In this document: one piece after another, positions 9,815 to 20,990 of the stretch
Position numbering within the stretch: position 1 is the stretch's first letter
Layout of the letters: each line of letters starts with the position of its first letter
NCBI GenBank assembly: GCA_022376925.1
Contig: JAIOJX010000005.1
Location: 7,716,501-7,780,500 of the forward strand
Source: Tragulus kanchil
Lineage: Eukaryota; Chordata; Mammalia; Artiodactyla; Tragulidae
Length of the DNA stretch: 64,000 nucleotides
Direction: 5' to 3'
Notes under the pieces: model-generated
Database searches by the model: none
What the model was told of the DNA's origin: nothing
What the model saw: the letters and a program-made list of their open reading frames with translations, nothing else
Made by a program: the position numbers and the translations under genes

Positions 9815-9956
9815 ATTAGTGGTTCAAACCTAGATACACATTCAAGTTGCCTGAAGCTCGTGAAAATACGTTTCCTGATTTCCTGGGTGAAACCTTAGCA
9901 TTTGTTCAGCCTCCAGGAAATTCTCAGAAACTGCCAGTGCTGTGAACCACTTGTTT
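9815..9956 (+). mobile_element. hAT-Charlie MITE-like element
   Basis: The ends AGTGGTTCAAACCTAGA and TGTGAACCACTTG form an imperfect terminal inverted repeat of the CAGTGGTTCTCAAAC type. The interior (TTGCCTGAAGCTCGTGAAAA, TTCAGCCTCCAGGAAATTCT) fits old mammalian MER elements. The duplicate is at about 10901-11042. Confidence 0.55.
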
Positions 9957-9985
9957 TTGATGTTAGGGCATAAAGCTTGCTAGAC

Positions 9986-10345
9986 TTAGAATTGCTTTTT
10001 TTTTTTTTTAAAAATTTATTTTATTTATTTATTTTTGGGTGGGGGTCGGGTTGGGGAGGGAGGGGAGCAGGCGGGTCACTCTATTGGTCTTCCATTTCTC
10101 TATTTTCATCCATCTTTGTTCTTTGGCTCCTGTGGGCCTCCCATCGCGGTGGCGTCTGTCGTTGCAGAGCGCTGGCTCTGGGCTCATGTGCTCCAAAGCT
10201 CCGGCTTGGTAATTGGACACATCAGTCCAGCCGCTCCGCGGCATGTGGGATCTTCCCAGGCCAGGGATCGAACCGGCGCCCCTTGCACTGCAAGGCGGTG
10301 TCCTTACCCCCCGTACCACCAGGGGAAGCCCCAGAATTGCTTTTT
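9986..10345 (-). mobile_element. tRNA-derived SINE, young family, copy S3
   Basis: Minus-strand element: head at about 10331 (CCACCAGGGGAAGCC), B box at about 10264, body and A-rich tail (seen as TTTTTT...TTTATTTATTTATTTTT) near 9994-10035. A direct repeat AGAATTGCTTTTT borders both ends (9986 and 10331), a clean target-site duplication. The D4 copy lies at 11072-11434. Confidence 0.85.
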
Positions 10346-10494
10346 AAATATGTGGCTTTTTCTGGGTAGGAATAGGTAATGTTGCAATGATGAAAGAAAT
10401 CAAGACAAGAACCTACTAAACAGCACAGGGAACTGTACTCAATATCTCACAATAACCTGTATTTCAAAAGAATTTGAAAAAGAATTTATATATA

Positions 10495-10583
10495 GGCCTC
10501 CCCAGTGACTCCTTGGTAAAGAATCTGCCTTCAGTGCAGGAGACATGGGTTCAACTCCTGGGTTGTGAAGATCCCCTGGAGGA
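10495..10583 (+). mobile_element. Bov-tA SINE head
   Basis: GGCCTCCCCAGTGACTCCTTGG with AATCTGCCTTCAGTGCAGGA and GGGTTCAACTCCTGGGTTGT is the tRNA-like head of Bov-tA. The D4 copy at 11584-11700 continues further (GAGGAGGGCTTGGCAATTCA). Confidence 0.65.
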
Positions 10584-11699
10584 TTTTTAACGACAATGAA
10601 ACTTCAGTGTGGGTACATGATGGGTTCAAATTACCCAGCTAGCAAGCAAACGTGTCAATTATAAACCAGGTCACCTAAGCCTGAAGCTCTTTTTAAAGTG
10701 TTTTCCTAAATTAGGCATTCAGTTGTTCCAAAATGAACCACGTTTCCTTGGTTCAAGTGCCAAATGGCTTGAATAATCTCCAATTGTTTACAGGGAACTC
10801 ATTTGGTTCTGCTAGTTCAATTTGAAACAAAAATTCAGATTCCAGTTAAAAGGAAAAGTGACTTGAATCAACAGAAGGATTAGGGTCATGATATCTTGAG
10901 ATTAGTGGTTCAAACCTAGATACACATTCAAGTTGCCTGAAGCTCGTGAAAATACGTTTCCTGATTTCCTGGGTGAAACCTTAGCATTTGTTCAGCCTCC
11001 AGGAAATTCTCAGAAACTGCCAGCGCTGTGAACCACTTGTTTTTGATGTTAGGGCATAAAGCTTGCTAGACTTAGAATTGCTTTTTTTTTTTTTTTTAAA
11101 GATTTATTTTTATTTATTTATTTTTGGGTGGGGGTCGGGTTGGGGAGGGAGGGGAGCAGGCGGGTCACTCTATTGGTCTTCCATTTCTCTATTTTCATCC
11201 ATCTTTGTTCTTTGGCTCCTGTGGGCCTCCCATCGCGGTGGCGTCTGTCGTTGCAGAGCGCTGGCTCTGGGCTCATGTGCTCCAAAGCTCCGGCTTGGTA
11301 ATTGGACACATCAGTCCAGCCGCTCCGCGGCACGTGGGATCTTCCCAGGCCAGGGATCGAACCGGCGCCCCTTGCACTGCAAGGCGGTGTCCTTACCCCC
11401 CGTACCACCAGGGGAAGCCCCAGAATTGCTTTTTAAATATGTGGCTTTTTCTGGGTAGGAATAGGTAATGTTGCAATGATGAAAGAAATCAAGACAAGAA
11501 CCTACTAAACAGCACAGGGAACTGTACTCAATATCTCACAATAACCTGTATTTCAAAAGAATTTGAAAAAGAATTTATATATAGGCCTCCCCAGTGACTC
11601 CTTGGTAAAGAATCTGCCTTCAGTGCAGGAGACATGGGTTCAACTCCTGGGTTGTGAAGATCCCCTGGAGGAGGGCTTGGCAATTCACACCAGTATTTT

Positions 11700-11742
11700 T
11701 GCACACACACACACACACACACACGTATATATACATATATAT
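11700..11742. repeat. (CA)n followed by (TA)n microsatellite
   Basis: An uninterrupted CA run of about 24 bases is followed by a short GTATATATACATATATAT stretch. Confidence 0.85.
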
Positions 11743-11894
11743 CACTTTGCTGTACATTTGAAACTAACATAATACTATTAATGAACTGTACTTGACTAAA
11801 CTTTTTTTAATTAAAAAAAATAAAATAACCTCTTTCAGCAGAGATCATAGTCAAAAAAAAAAAAAAAAAAAAATCAAGCCTCAAAAAAGTAGAG

Positions 11895-12260
11895 TGTAGG
11901 GACTTCCCTGATGGTCCAGTGGTTAAGAATCCACCTTCCAGGGGCTTTCCTAGTGGTCCAGTGGTTAAGATTTTGTCTCCCAATATAAGGGGTGTGAGTT
12001 CAATTCCTGGTCAGGGATCTAAGATCCCACATGGTCTCACAGCCAAAAAGTCAAAATATAAAACAGAAGCAATATTGTAAAAAATTCAATAAAGGGACTT
12101 GCCTGGTGGTCCAGTGGTTAAGAATCTGCCTTCCAGTCCAGGGGATGCAGGTTCGATCCCTGATCAGGTCCCACACATCACAGGCTGACTAAGCTCACAT
12201 GCCTCACCTAAGACCCAATGCAGCCAAATAAATAAATAAATACTTTTTAAATAATCAATA
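11895..12260 (+). mobile_element. Cluster of CHR-type tRNA SINEs
   Basis: Three A-box heads of the form CCTGGTGGTCCAGTGGTTAAG start at about 11905, 11948 and 12100. The first is cut after only about 45 bases by the second, which indicates nesting. The third has a full body (CAGGTTCGATCCCTGATCAG... CTCACCTAAGACCCAATG) and an AAATAAATAAAT tail. A 20-base poly(A) at 11854-11873 precedes the cluster. Confidence 0.75.
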
Positions 12261-12267
12261 AAGATTT

Positions 12268-12400
12268 GGGGAAAAAATCCACCTTCCAATGCAGATCGAG
12301 TTCAGTTCCTGGTTGGGGAACTAAGATCATACGTTCCTCAGGGCAACTAAGCCCACGAGCCTCAGCTAAGACATGATGCGGCCAAAATCATTAAACAAAA
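12268..12400 (+). mobile_element. CHR-type SINE remnant
   Basis: CCACCTTCCAATGCAGATCG, GGTTGGGGAACTAAGATC and CAGCTAAGACATGATGCGGC are the body of a CHR element without its head. Confidence 0.6.
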
Positions 12401-13137
12401 GGGGGGTGGGGATTGGAGGAGTCATGGCCACTTATCTGTTTATATGGAATTGTAGTACCCAGAACAAGAGGAGTATAAGCCCCACTTCTGTCTTACCTGT
12501 TGCTTGCACCTAATATGATGTAGACCATTCCCATGGTCTGGGATTAGAGTGGTGAATAAGCCCGGAGGATATTTGGAAGGAGAAGCTGGAGAGAACGGTG
12601 TCAAGGAGTCTCTTTTATCAAGTGTTGGACAAGATAGCCTCTGAGTCTCTTTCACTCTGGAATCCATGATTCTAATCAATTTATTGAATGGAAATGTTAT
12701 GTGCTCAACATGATTTACCTGTTGGAACTAGACTTTCACAGTGATAAAGGTCAGCAGTTACAGAGCAGCAGCACAATGGAAAATAAATGGACTGCCCCCA
12801 CGCATTTCAAACCCTTCAAAGAGTGAGCCCTTAGAATTGCTTCTGTGCTCTGTGTCTGGAGGATCCTTGCTAGAGGCTGGTGGCCCTTCGCTGGTCCAAC
12901 CAACTCTCACCTGACTTGAGGCAGGCCTGAGTGTAGGGCTTGGTCGTGAGAAGGTAAGGGAACTAGAAACCTTGGTGGCTGTCTTGTTTAATGGTCCCTC
13001 CGGCTATGTGAACATCTGGGTCACTTCTGCTTCAAAAGTTCTTCTTTGCTGATTATAACTTTGTTTTGGACATCTTAAGATTGTTTTAATTGATTGTAAT
13101 GATTGTGGACTTATTAGGATTCTCAAGTAATAGGACA
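12401..13137. other. No recognised feature
   Basis: No open frame with a recognisable motif and no clear repeat family. Probably intronic or intergenic DNA with decayed repeats. Confidence 0.45.
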
Positions 13138-13835
13138 GGGACTTCCCTGGTGGTCCAGTGGTTAAGAATTTGAGCTTCATACGCTTTGCTACATCCATCA
13201 ATCTTTAAAGTTGAAATGTTCTCCTACAGTTTGAGGACTGATTCTATCTTCCAGGAAATTTCTCCTCTCCTGCTGCAAACGAAAGAGCACACCTCTTCCT
13301 CGTTCTCTCACCACCCAGTCCACACTCCACTCCTGTCCTGAGCAGGAGGATGCAATATTTGGGACATACTTACATTGAGGACAGTATTTGCTGTTTCTCT
13401 AAACTCCATATTGAGCCAGTTCTGCTGCATCTTTGTTGCTAATCTGTCGCTAATCTGGCGGTCAGAAACTGAATGGTATCTCTGCTTTTCAGCCCTGCCC
13501 CTTTATTCTGGCCCAAGCCAACCACTCAGATCCTGGGGGTCTTTCCCGAAGCTCAAATCTGAGCCTATCTTACTCCAATGATGCTTTAGATTTCTATCAT
13601 CTTTTATAGTCATAATGAGCAACATATGTAAATCTGCTTTTCTTTTGCATTTTAAATCAGAATAGAAAAAGGGAGCAGTAAAAGTGATAAAGGTGTAAAA
13701 ATAAATACACCTTCACATAAAAAAAAAAAAAAAAAGGAATTTGAGCATCCATTGCAGAGAGGCATAGGTTCAGTCCCTAGTTGGGGAACTAAGGTCCCAC
13801 ATGCCGTGTGGTGTGGCCAAAAAATATAAAAAAGA
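13138..13835 (+). mobile_element. CHR-type SINE split by a later insertion
   Basis: The head GGGACTTCCCTGGTGGTCCA through GAATTTGAGC (ends 13175) is continuous with GAATTTGAGCATCCATTGC at 13737 when the 561-base insert is removed. The remainder (GGTTCAGTCCCTAGTTGGGG, CATGCCGTGTGGTGTGGCC) is the normal body and tail. Confidence 0.8.
13176..13736 (+). pseudogene. Probable processed retrocopy of an mRNA 3' end
   Basis: The insert is bounded by a perfect 10-base direct repeat GAATTTGAGC (13166-13175 and 13737-13746). It ends in a run of about 17 A (13719-13735). An AATAAA signal at 13700-13705 lies 13 bases before the poly(A), the normal spacing for a cleaved transcript. It lacks tRNA, Bov-A or LINE motifs. 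These are the marks of L1-mediated retrotransposition of a polyadenylated RNA, probably 5'-truncated so that mostly 3' UTR is present. The parent gene is not recognised. The frame at 13375-13581 shows no known domain. It must be younger than the SINE it splits. Confidence 0.75.
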
Positions 13836-13954
13836 AAGAAAAGAAAAAGAAGCAAAAGGACAGAAAAAAAGATCTTCTAGATGAAATGACCTCATGACAA
13901 GGTATAACACCATCAGACAGAAATACACTGAGGCACATATGTGATTTTCCATCT

Positions 13955-14300
13955 CTTTTTTTAAATTTATTTTTGGCTATTCTGGGTCTTCACTGCTACC
14001 ACAGGCTCTTCTCTAGCTGCAGGAAGTGGGGGCTACTCTCTAGTTGAGGTGAGCAGGCTTCTTGTGGCGGTGACTTCTCTTGTTGTAGAACTTGGGCTCT
14101 GGGGCACATGGGCTTCAGTAGTTGCAACACATGGACTCCATAGTTGCAGCTCCGAGGCTCTAGAGCACTGGCTCCGTCGTTGTGGCTCACGGGTTTTGTT
14201 GCTCCTCAGCACGTGGGATCTTTCCAGATCAGGGATCAAACCCAAGTCTCCTGCATTGACAGGTGAACTCTTTACCACTGAGCTACCGGGGAAGCCCTCA
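13955..14300 (-). mobile_element. Full-length tRNA SINE (Bov-tA type)
   Basis: The minus-strand head GGGCTTCCCCGGTAGCTCAG lies at about 14298 going left, with B box at about 14235. The body runs (on +) through GTTGCAACACATGGACTCC, TGTTGTAGAACTTGGGCTCT and TTCTCTAGCTGCAGGAAGTG to a TTTTTTTAAATTTATTTTTGGC tail. Confidence 0.8.
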
Positions 14301-15784
14301 TTATCCATCTTTCTTGAAGAAACAAACATTAACAGAGGAAGTGAACTTGAATCATGGCGCAGGGCTGGTGGCTGCGGGCGCGGACAGAGCAGGCAGCCAG
14401 GCGTCCTCCCCACTCCAGGGAGAATGGTCAGACAGACGCGAGGCTGTCTCAGCAGCACGGAGACGTCGGCTGTGCTCCAGCCTCAGCATCTTCATCTCGG
14501 CTTCTTTGTCCTATGCTTCAGAGCTTCCTCTTGCTTGTGGGCCCTGCAGCGTCTGCTTTAAGCGTCTTCCCCTCGTTCCTCTGTCCAGATTCTGGGCTGT
14601 TCTGGAAACGGCCATTCCTCTCTGTCTCCTTCAGATATTTATCCCCAGAGAGTCTTGCTGTGGGTCATGTAGTCCCTGTATGACGAGCATCCCTGTTCTT
14701 GCTCCGGCCACTTCCTGGGCTGCAGGTGACCCCTCTGTAGACACCACTGCCTTTCACTGAGGGCTCAAACCATTCAGGTCAGGTGGGGCCAGGGTGGCAG
14801 GGTCACGTGGTTTAAAACACAAGGCCAACCGTCGTCCCCAAGTACGCATAAGACAGTTCAACAGCAGCAGGTGCTCCGGAAACCTCTCAGAAAATGAGAA
14901 TTTCTGCCTGGCCCACTCAGGTGAAGGAAAAGCACGGGTAGGTGCTCTTGGTTACAGAAAGAGCCTTCACAGGTGCCTTTAAAGATGCTGTCCAATGGAC
15001 TTCACCAACTGTTGTAAAATCAGGGCTCCTGCCCTGCCTCCATCTTTTCCCCACTTCCCTCCCAACTCTGTCCCCCCGTTCCCGTTCCTTAACCCAGTTC
15101 ACAACAAGAAAGCAACCTTTCAGTTCCCTGTCTGGCTTAGCTGTGGTTGATTTCCAAATAGGCCAAAGATGCTTTTCTGGGCTAGAGGTGCAAGTTCATC
15201 ACCTCCTGTTTCCTTCTGGGTCACGTGCTCCTCCGGGCTGCAGGGTTCTGCCCAGAGCAGCAACTTTCGGTGGGTCTGTTTCATTCATCACGTGTTTTTG
15301 GGTTTAAAGATATTAAAACTGACCAACAGTTTCTGCCACACTTGCTTCAAAGGAATATTTCTCATATGATTCAGTGGTAGCTTATTTCAAATTCGTATGA
15401 AGGAAGGAAGGAAGGGAAAAAGCGCCTTTCCTCTTTTCTCATGCTGAAAAAAAATCTCAGAAAAAAATCTGAGAGCAGGTTTCATTGGAGATGGAAAGAA
15501 AAAAGAATGACAGGAAATCTGAAGGGGAAGGAATAGAGAAAAGAAGAAAATTGGAGATCGTGGGCTTGGAAGACAGATTCTATTTGCTTTTCATCTTCCC
15601 CTCTGGGAACCAGTGTATGGACCAGCCCTGCTCATGGTGTTCTCTGCCATGTATGTCCTTGCTCCCTTGAAAGCAGAGGCTTGTTAATTTCTGCTGTAGG
15701 TCCATGCTGGCCTGACTCCGTCATTATTGGAGGCTGGATGGTTACTTGCTACATACAGACGCTGTGCTGAGGTGCCAAGTGCTG
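14301..15784. other. No recognised gene; low-complexity patches
   Basis: Contains a GAAGGAAGGAAGG run at about 15398 and A-rich stretches at 15440-15560. Open frames of 109-170 residues around 14050-14760 overlap the SINE or each other in several frames and lack motifs, so I do not call them. Confidence 0.4.
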
Positions 15785-16317
15785 GAATCTTGAAGCAGGA
15801 AGAATCGATCTACATGAAGCTGGTTCTGGAAACTCACAATTTTGTGTCCCCAGGGATTTGGCTGGGATCTTGCTGCAACCAGAGAGAATTTATGTTTCTC
15901 AAACACATCATGTTCACAGGTCTTCCAGGATCATTGGGCAGACGTGCAGGGGAAGGATGTTTGGGGGATACCTTTTACTCTCTGCTGGAACATTCTCTGT
16001 TTTCAAATCTGTTGAAATACAGATTTCTGTCAATGGCATAGGAAATGAATTCAATAAGTTGGGACATGTGTGAGTTCCTTTTCAAGGAAATACCATTTTT
16101 CCTCAAAAGAAATTAAAAAATAAGAAATACAGCTATCATATAATCTAGCAATTCCACTGATGGGTATTTATCCAAAGAAAACAAAAATACTAAGTCAAAA
16201 CCCAGTATTAATATAGATCCCTATGTTTATCCTCACATTATTTATTATAGCCAAGATACAAAACCAACCTAAGTGCCCATCAATAGATGAATTGATAAGG
16301 AAGCTGTGGTACACACA

Positions 16318-16348
16318 AACACAGAGACAAACACACACACACACACAG
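16318..16348. repeat. (CA)n microsatellite
   Basis: ACAGAGACAAACACACACAC-type run inside the L1. The copy at about 17408-17438 comes from D5. Confidence 0.7.
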
Positions 16349-16446
16349 AGGAATTTTACTCAGCCACAGAGAAGAATGAAATCTTGATATTTGTGACAAT
16401 GTGGGTAGACCTAGAGAGTATTGTGCTAAATTTAAAAAGTCAAAAA

Positions 16447-16732
16447 GAGGGATTCCCTGGTGGTCCAGTGGGTGAAGAGTTCACCTTGGGGTGTAGGGGA
16501 CACCAGTTCTATCCCTAGCCTGGGAAGATCCCACATGCTGCCTGCCGAGCGGCTGGACCGGTGTGTCCAATCGGGAGCCAGCGCTCTGGAGCGCATGCGC
16601 CCAGAACCAGGGCCCTGCGATGAGAGGCCACTGCAATGGGAGGCCCACACAGTCCAAAGAGTAAAGATGGATGAAATAAATAAACAAATAATCAATAAAA
16701 GAGACCAAAATTTAAAACAAAAAGTCAAATAG
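16447..16732 (+). mobile_element. tRNA-derived SINE, diverged copy S4
   Basis: The head GGATTCCCTGGTGGTCCAGT is followed by the same family core (CTCTGGAGCGCATGCGCCCA) but with more substitutions than S2, S3 or S5 and no GACCAATAGAAG segment. A direct repeat AAAAAGTCAAA flanks it (about 16436 and 16720), interrupting the L1. Copies lie at 17537-17822 and, partial, at 18754-18906. Confidence 0.75.
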
Positions 16733-17667
16733 AGAAAGAAAAATACCCTAGGATTTCACTTGTATGTGGAATCTAAAAAACGAGGCACATGAAACAACAG
16801 CAAAGTAGAAACAGTCATAGCTATAGAGAACAAGCCTGTGGTGGCCGGAGAGAAGGAAGTTGGGAGGTATGAATAGGTGAATCTTGAAGCGGAAGAATCG
16901 ATCTACATGATGGTTCTGGAAACTCACAATTTTGTGTCCCCAGGGATTTCGCTGGGATCTTGCTGCAACCAGAGAGAATTTATGTTTCTCAAACACATCA
17001 TGTTCACAGGTCTTCCAGGATCATTGGGCAGACGTGCAGGGGAAGGATGTTTGGGGGATACCTTTTACTCTCTGCTGGAACATTCTCTGTTTTCAAATCT
17101 GTTGAAATACAGATTTCTGTCAATGGCATAGGAAATGAATTCAATAAGTTGGGACATGTGTGAGTTCCTTTTCAAGGAAATACCATTTTTCCTCAAAAGA
17201 AATTAAAAAATAAGAAATACAGCTATCATATAATCTAGCAATTCCACTGATGGGTATTTATCCAAAGAAAACAAAAATACTAAGTCAAAACCCAGTATTA
17301 ATATAGATCCCTATGTTTATCCTCACATTATTTATTATAGCCAAGATACAAAACCAACCTAAGTGCCCATCAATAGATGAATTGATAAGGAAGCTGTGGT
17401 ACACACAAACACAGAGACAAACACACACACACACACAGAGGAATTTTACTCAGCCACAGAGAAGAATGAAATCTTGATATTTGTGACAATGTGGGTAGAC
17501 CTAGAGAGTATTGTGCTAAATTTAAAAAGTCAAAAAGAGGGATTCCCTGGTGGTCCAGTGGGTGAAGAGTTCACCTTGGGGTGTAGGGGACACCAGTTCT
17601 ATCCCTAGCCTGGGAAGATCCCACATGCTGCCTGCCGAGCGGCTGGACCGGTGTGTCCAATCGGGAG

Positions 17668-19837
17668 CCAGCGCTCTGGAGCGCATGCGCCCAGAACCAG
17701 GGCCCTGCGATGAGAGGCCACTGCAATGGGAGGCCCACACAGTCCAAAGAGTAAAGATGGATGAAATAAATAAACAAATAATCAATAAAAGAGACCAAAA
17801 TTTAAAACAAAAAGTCAAATAGAGAAAGAAAAATACCCTAGGATTTCACTTGTATGTGGAATCTAAAAAACGAGGCACATGAAACAACAGCAAAGTAGAA
17901 ACAGTCATAGCTATAGAGAACAAGCCTGTGGTGGCCGGAGAGAAGGAAGTTGGGAGGTATGAATAGGTGAGGGATATTAAGAAATGCCAACTGGGACTTT
18001 CCTGGTGGTCCTGTGGCTAAGACTCTGTGCTCCCAAAATGCAAAGGGCCCAGGTTTGAGATCCCGCATACCACAACTAAGAGTTTACAATGGCAACTAAG
18101 ACTCAGTGCGGCCTAAATGAATAAATGAATATTTAAAGAAAGAAAAAAGAGGTACGAACTTCCAGTTGCAAGATAAATGAGTCACAGGTATGAAATGTAC
18201 AGGGTGGGGAACAGTTGATACTACCGTAATCTCTCTGGGCGGTGACAAGTGGTAATTGTCCATTGTGGAGATTATTCTGAAATGTATAGACATAGCAAAT
18301 TATTGTGTAATGTAACAGGAACTAGCATAAATCAAGCAAACTTCAAAAACAAACAAACTCATAGAAAAACAGACCAGATTTGTGGTTACTGGAGGGAGGG
18401 GAAATTACATTAAGACAGTCAAAAGATACAAAATTCCAGTTACAAGATAAATAAGCACTGAAGTTGTAACATAGGTCATAGTTAATATCATTAACACTGC
18501 TCTATGATCGACAAGAAAGCTATTAAGAGAGGAAATCTTAAAAGAGTTCTCATTACCAGGAAAAGTATTTTTTCTTTTTCTTTTGTATCTGTATGAGATG
18601 ATGAATATTCACTAAACTTACTATGGTCATCATTTCGTGATGTACATAAGCCAAATCATTAGACTCTACACCTTAAACTTACACAGAGCTGTATGTCCAC
18701 TATATCTCCATGAAGACTTAGAATATCAAATTAATATTAAATTGTCTTTAAATCCAGCGCTCTGGAGCGCATGCGCCCAGAACCAGGGCCCTGCGATGAG
18801 AGGCCACTGCAATGGGAGGCCCACACAGTCCAAAGAGTAAAGATGGATGAAATAAATAAACAAATAATCAATAAAAGAGACCAAAATTTAAAACAAAAAG
18901 TCAAATAGAGAAAGAAAAATACCCTAGGATTTCACTTGTATGTGGAATCTAAAAAACGAGGCACATGAAACAACAGCAAAGTAGAAACAGTCATAGCTAT
19001 AGAGAACAAGCCTGTGGTGGCCGGAGAGAAGGAAGTTGGGAGGTATGAATAGGTGAGGGATATTAAGAAATGCCAACTGGGACTTTCCTGGTGGTCCTGT
19101 GGCTAAGACTCTGTGCTCCCAAAATGCAAAGGGCCCAGGTTTGAGATCCCGCATACCACAACTAAGAGTTTACAATGGCAACTAAGACTCAGTGCGGCCT
19201 AAATGAATAAATGAATATTTAAAGAAAGAAAAAAGAGGTACGAACTTCCAGTTGCAAGATAAATGAGTCACAGGTATGAAATGTACAGGGTGGGGAACAG
19301 TTGATACTACCGTAATCTCTCTGGGCGGTGACAAGTGGTAATTGTCCATTGTGGAGATTATTCTGAAATGTATAGACATAGCAAATTATTGTGTAATGTA
19401 ACAGGAACTAGCATAAATCAAGCAAACTTCAAAAACAAACAAACTCATAGAAAAACAGACCAGATTTGTGGTTACTGGAGGGAGGGGAAATTACATTAAG
19501 ACAGTCAAAAGATACAAAATTCCAGTTACAAGATAAATAAGCACTGAAGTTGTAACATAGGTCATAGTTAATATCATTAACACTGCTCTATGATCGACAA
19601 GAAAGCTATTAAGAGAGGAAATCTTAAAAGAGTTCTCATTACCAGGAAAAGTATTTTTTCTTTTTCTTTTGTATCTGTATGAGATGATGAATATTCACTA
19701 AACTTACTATGGTCATCATTTCGTGATGTACATAAGCCAAATCATTAGACTCTACACCTTAAACTTACACAGAGCTGTATGTCCACTATATCTCCATGAA
19801 GACTTAGAATATCAAATTAATATTAAATTGTCTTTAA
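17668..19837. repeat. Tandem duplication D6 (period 1086)
   Basis: Bases 17668-18751 match 18754-19837 essentially base for base. Copy 2 starts abruptly mid-SINE at CCAGCGCTCTGG. There is no sign of a mobile-element boundary at either junction. Confidence 0.9.
17994..18146 (+). mobile_element. CHR-type SINE
   Basis: GGGACTTTCCTGGTGGTCCT, GGCTAAGACTCTGTGCTCCC, a damaged B-box region (CCCAGGTTTGAGATCC) and GCAACTAAGACTCAGTGCGG, then an AATGAATAAATGAATA tail. The D6 copy is at about 19080-19232. Confidence 0.65.
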
Positions 19838-20074
19838 TTTAATGAAAATAGTATTTAATACTCAGAAATAACATTTCTTCCTATGGGGACCTATCTTAGG
19901 AAGCTAAAAGTAGATTGAAGATAAGAAAAAAAAGACTCAGAATTAGATTCAACTGTACTAAAATCCATGGTCACCAGTGAGGGGGCATTTCAGGTTTAAG
20001 TACCTGCTTGGAACAAATGATCTAAATATAAATCTGTTTATAGACAGGTGGTGGCTCCCAAATTGCTGGTGGGA

Positions 20075-20196
20075 TTTAAAAGCAGACAGCCCTGGCTTTG
20101 CCACCTACAACCTGTATCGTTTGGGGGCAAGAGGCCTAATTTCTCAGATTCATCATTGTAACTCCTTGCCAGGCTGTGGGAAGGATTAGACAGCAG
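20075..20196 (+). mobile_element. MIR-type ancient SINE fragment
   Basis: AGCCCTGGCTTTGCCACCTA, the GGGGGCAAGAGGCCTAATTT region, CTCAGATTCATCATTGTAA and GGAAGGATTAGACAG follow the MIR core order with expected decay. Confidence 0.6.
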
Positions 20197-20374
20197 AGAA
20201 AGTGACCCCGGGGAGCTCATTAACTCTGCCAAGAGAGGGGGAACTGGGGAACATCCTAGATGGTACTTTTTGAAGCTTTAGTGTTATGATTCTAAAGTTT
20301 TTGTGTGTGACCCCCCCCAAAAAAAAACCCAAACAAAAACTCAAGTATGTGGTTTTGATGGTGCAGATAAATAT

Positions 20375-20389
20375 GTATATATATGTATA

Positions 20390-20432
<43 letters not shown>
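20375..20432. repeat. (TA)n/(TGTA)n microsatellite
   Basis: Alternating TATATATG/TATATA run. The D7 copy at about 21495-21549 is shorter. Confidence 0.8.
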
Positions 20433-20434
<2 letters not shown>

Positions 20435-20639
20435 TGGTAGAAATCAGATATGCAGCCCACAGAGGTCTCCCCTCCGCTGTTGCTTTTCTTAGCAGCCTCC
20501 GTGAGGGGCGTCTGAAGCGGCTGGTTTCTGTTTTCTCTTATTAGGAAGTGGTATTCTATTCCAAGCCCAGAGCCTCTGACGCGGCCAAGCTTCTGTCACG
20601 CTAACTGGGTCGGAAGACAAACCATCTCCAGGCTCGTGC

Positions 20640-20990
20640 CGTCCCCAAGTTCTGAAATGCTCTTTGGCCTTTCATTCCAGAATGTTCTTCAGACCTAGTT
20701 GAAATGTCACTTAGTTCCTCAGAAAAGCTTCTCTGCTCCCCTTCCCTCCCACAGAAACAGCCACCCTGCCCACCCCCTTGACTGCTGTCCCAAGGGGACC
20801 TCCGTCACCTCCTCACTGTGTGCGTGGATCCTGGTCCCCCTCAACCCCGCCTCTCTGCCCTCTCCGCCCTCTCCGCCTGCCAGGTCCTTTTCTAAAGGGT
20901 AGACATCCTTGTCCCCTAGGCTCAATCCGTCAGAACACTCGAGGGCCGTGGTCTCCAGGAGTTAGCAGTCCACGGATCGTGGAGCGCAGT
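20640..20990 (+). mobile_element. Possible L2 LINE remnant
   Basis: GAAATGCTCTTTGGCCTTTC, then GTTGAAATGTCACTTAGTTC and CAGAAAAGCTTCTCTGCTCC resemble the L2 3' region. The copy is decayed and I could not confirm its limits. The D7 copy is 21760-22110. Confidence 0.4.

Larger units (their letters stand above)
9506..11672. repeat. Tandem duplication D4 (period 1086-1089)
   Basis: Bases 9506-10583 match 10592-11672, with eight unmatched bases between the copies. Differences include the poly(T) run at the SINE edge (9994 against 11081) and single substitutions at about 9943/11024 and 10244/11332. The copies carry a hAT-like element and a young SINE. Confidence 0.9.
16080..16880 (+). mobile_element. 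L1 ORF2 end/3' region, interrupted by a SINE
   Basis: CTAGCAATTCCACTGATGGG, TATTTATCCAAAGAAAAC, TTATAGCCAAGATACAAAAC and AAGTGCCCATCAATAGATGA are the classic sense-strand L1 3' end. The L1 continues at 16735 (TTCACTTGTATGTGGAATCT, GTGGTGGCCGGAGAGAAGG) after the SINE. Frames are broken. Copies from D5 and D6 lie at 17170-17970 and 18905-19060. Confidence 0.75.
15785..17970. repeat. Tandem duplication D5 (period 1090-1094)
   Basis: Bases 15785-16880 match 16879-17970. Copy 2 opens with small deletions (GAAGCAGGAAG becomes GAAGCGGAAG, ATGAAGCTGG becomes ATGATGG) and is then identical over long stretches. Its right part overlaps D6, so 16578-16880 occurs three times. Confidence 0.9.

Noticed and set aside
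14033..14760. Several overlapping frames of 109-170 residues on both strands
   Set aside because: Partly inside an antisense SINE, and frames overlap each other without motif. GC-rich composition alone keeps them open.
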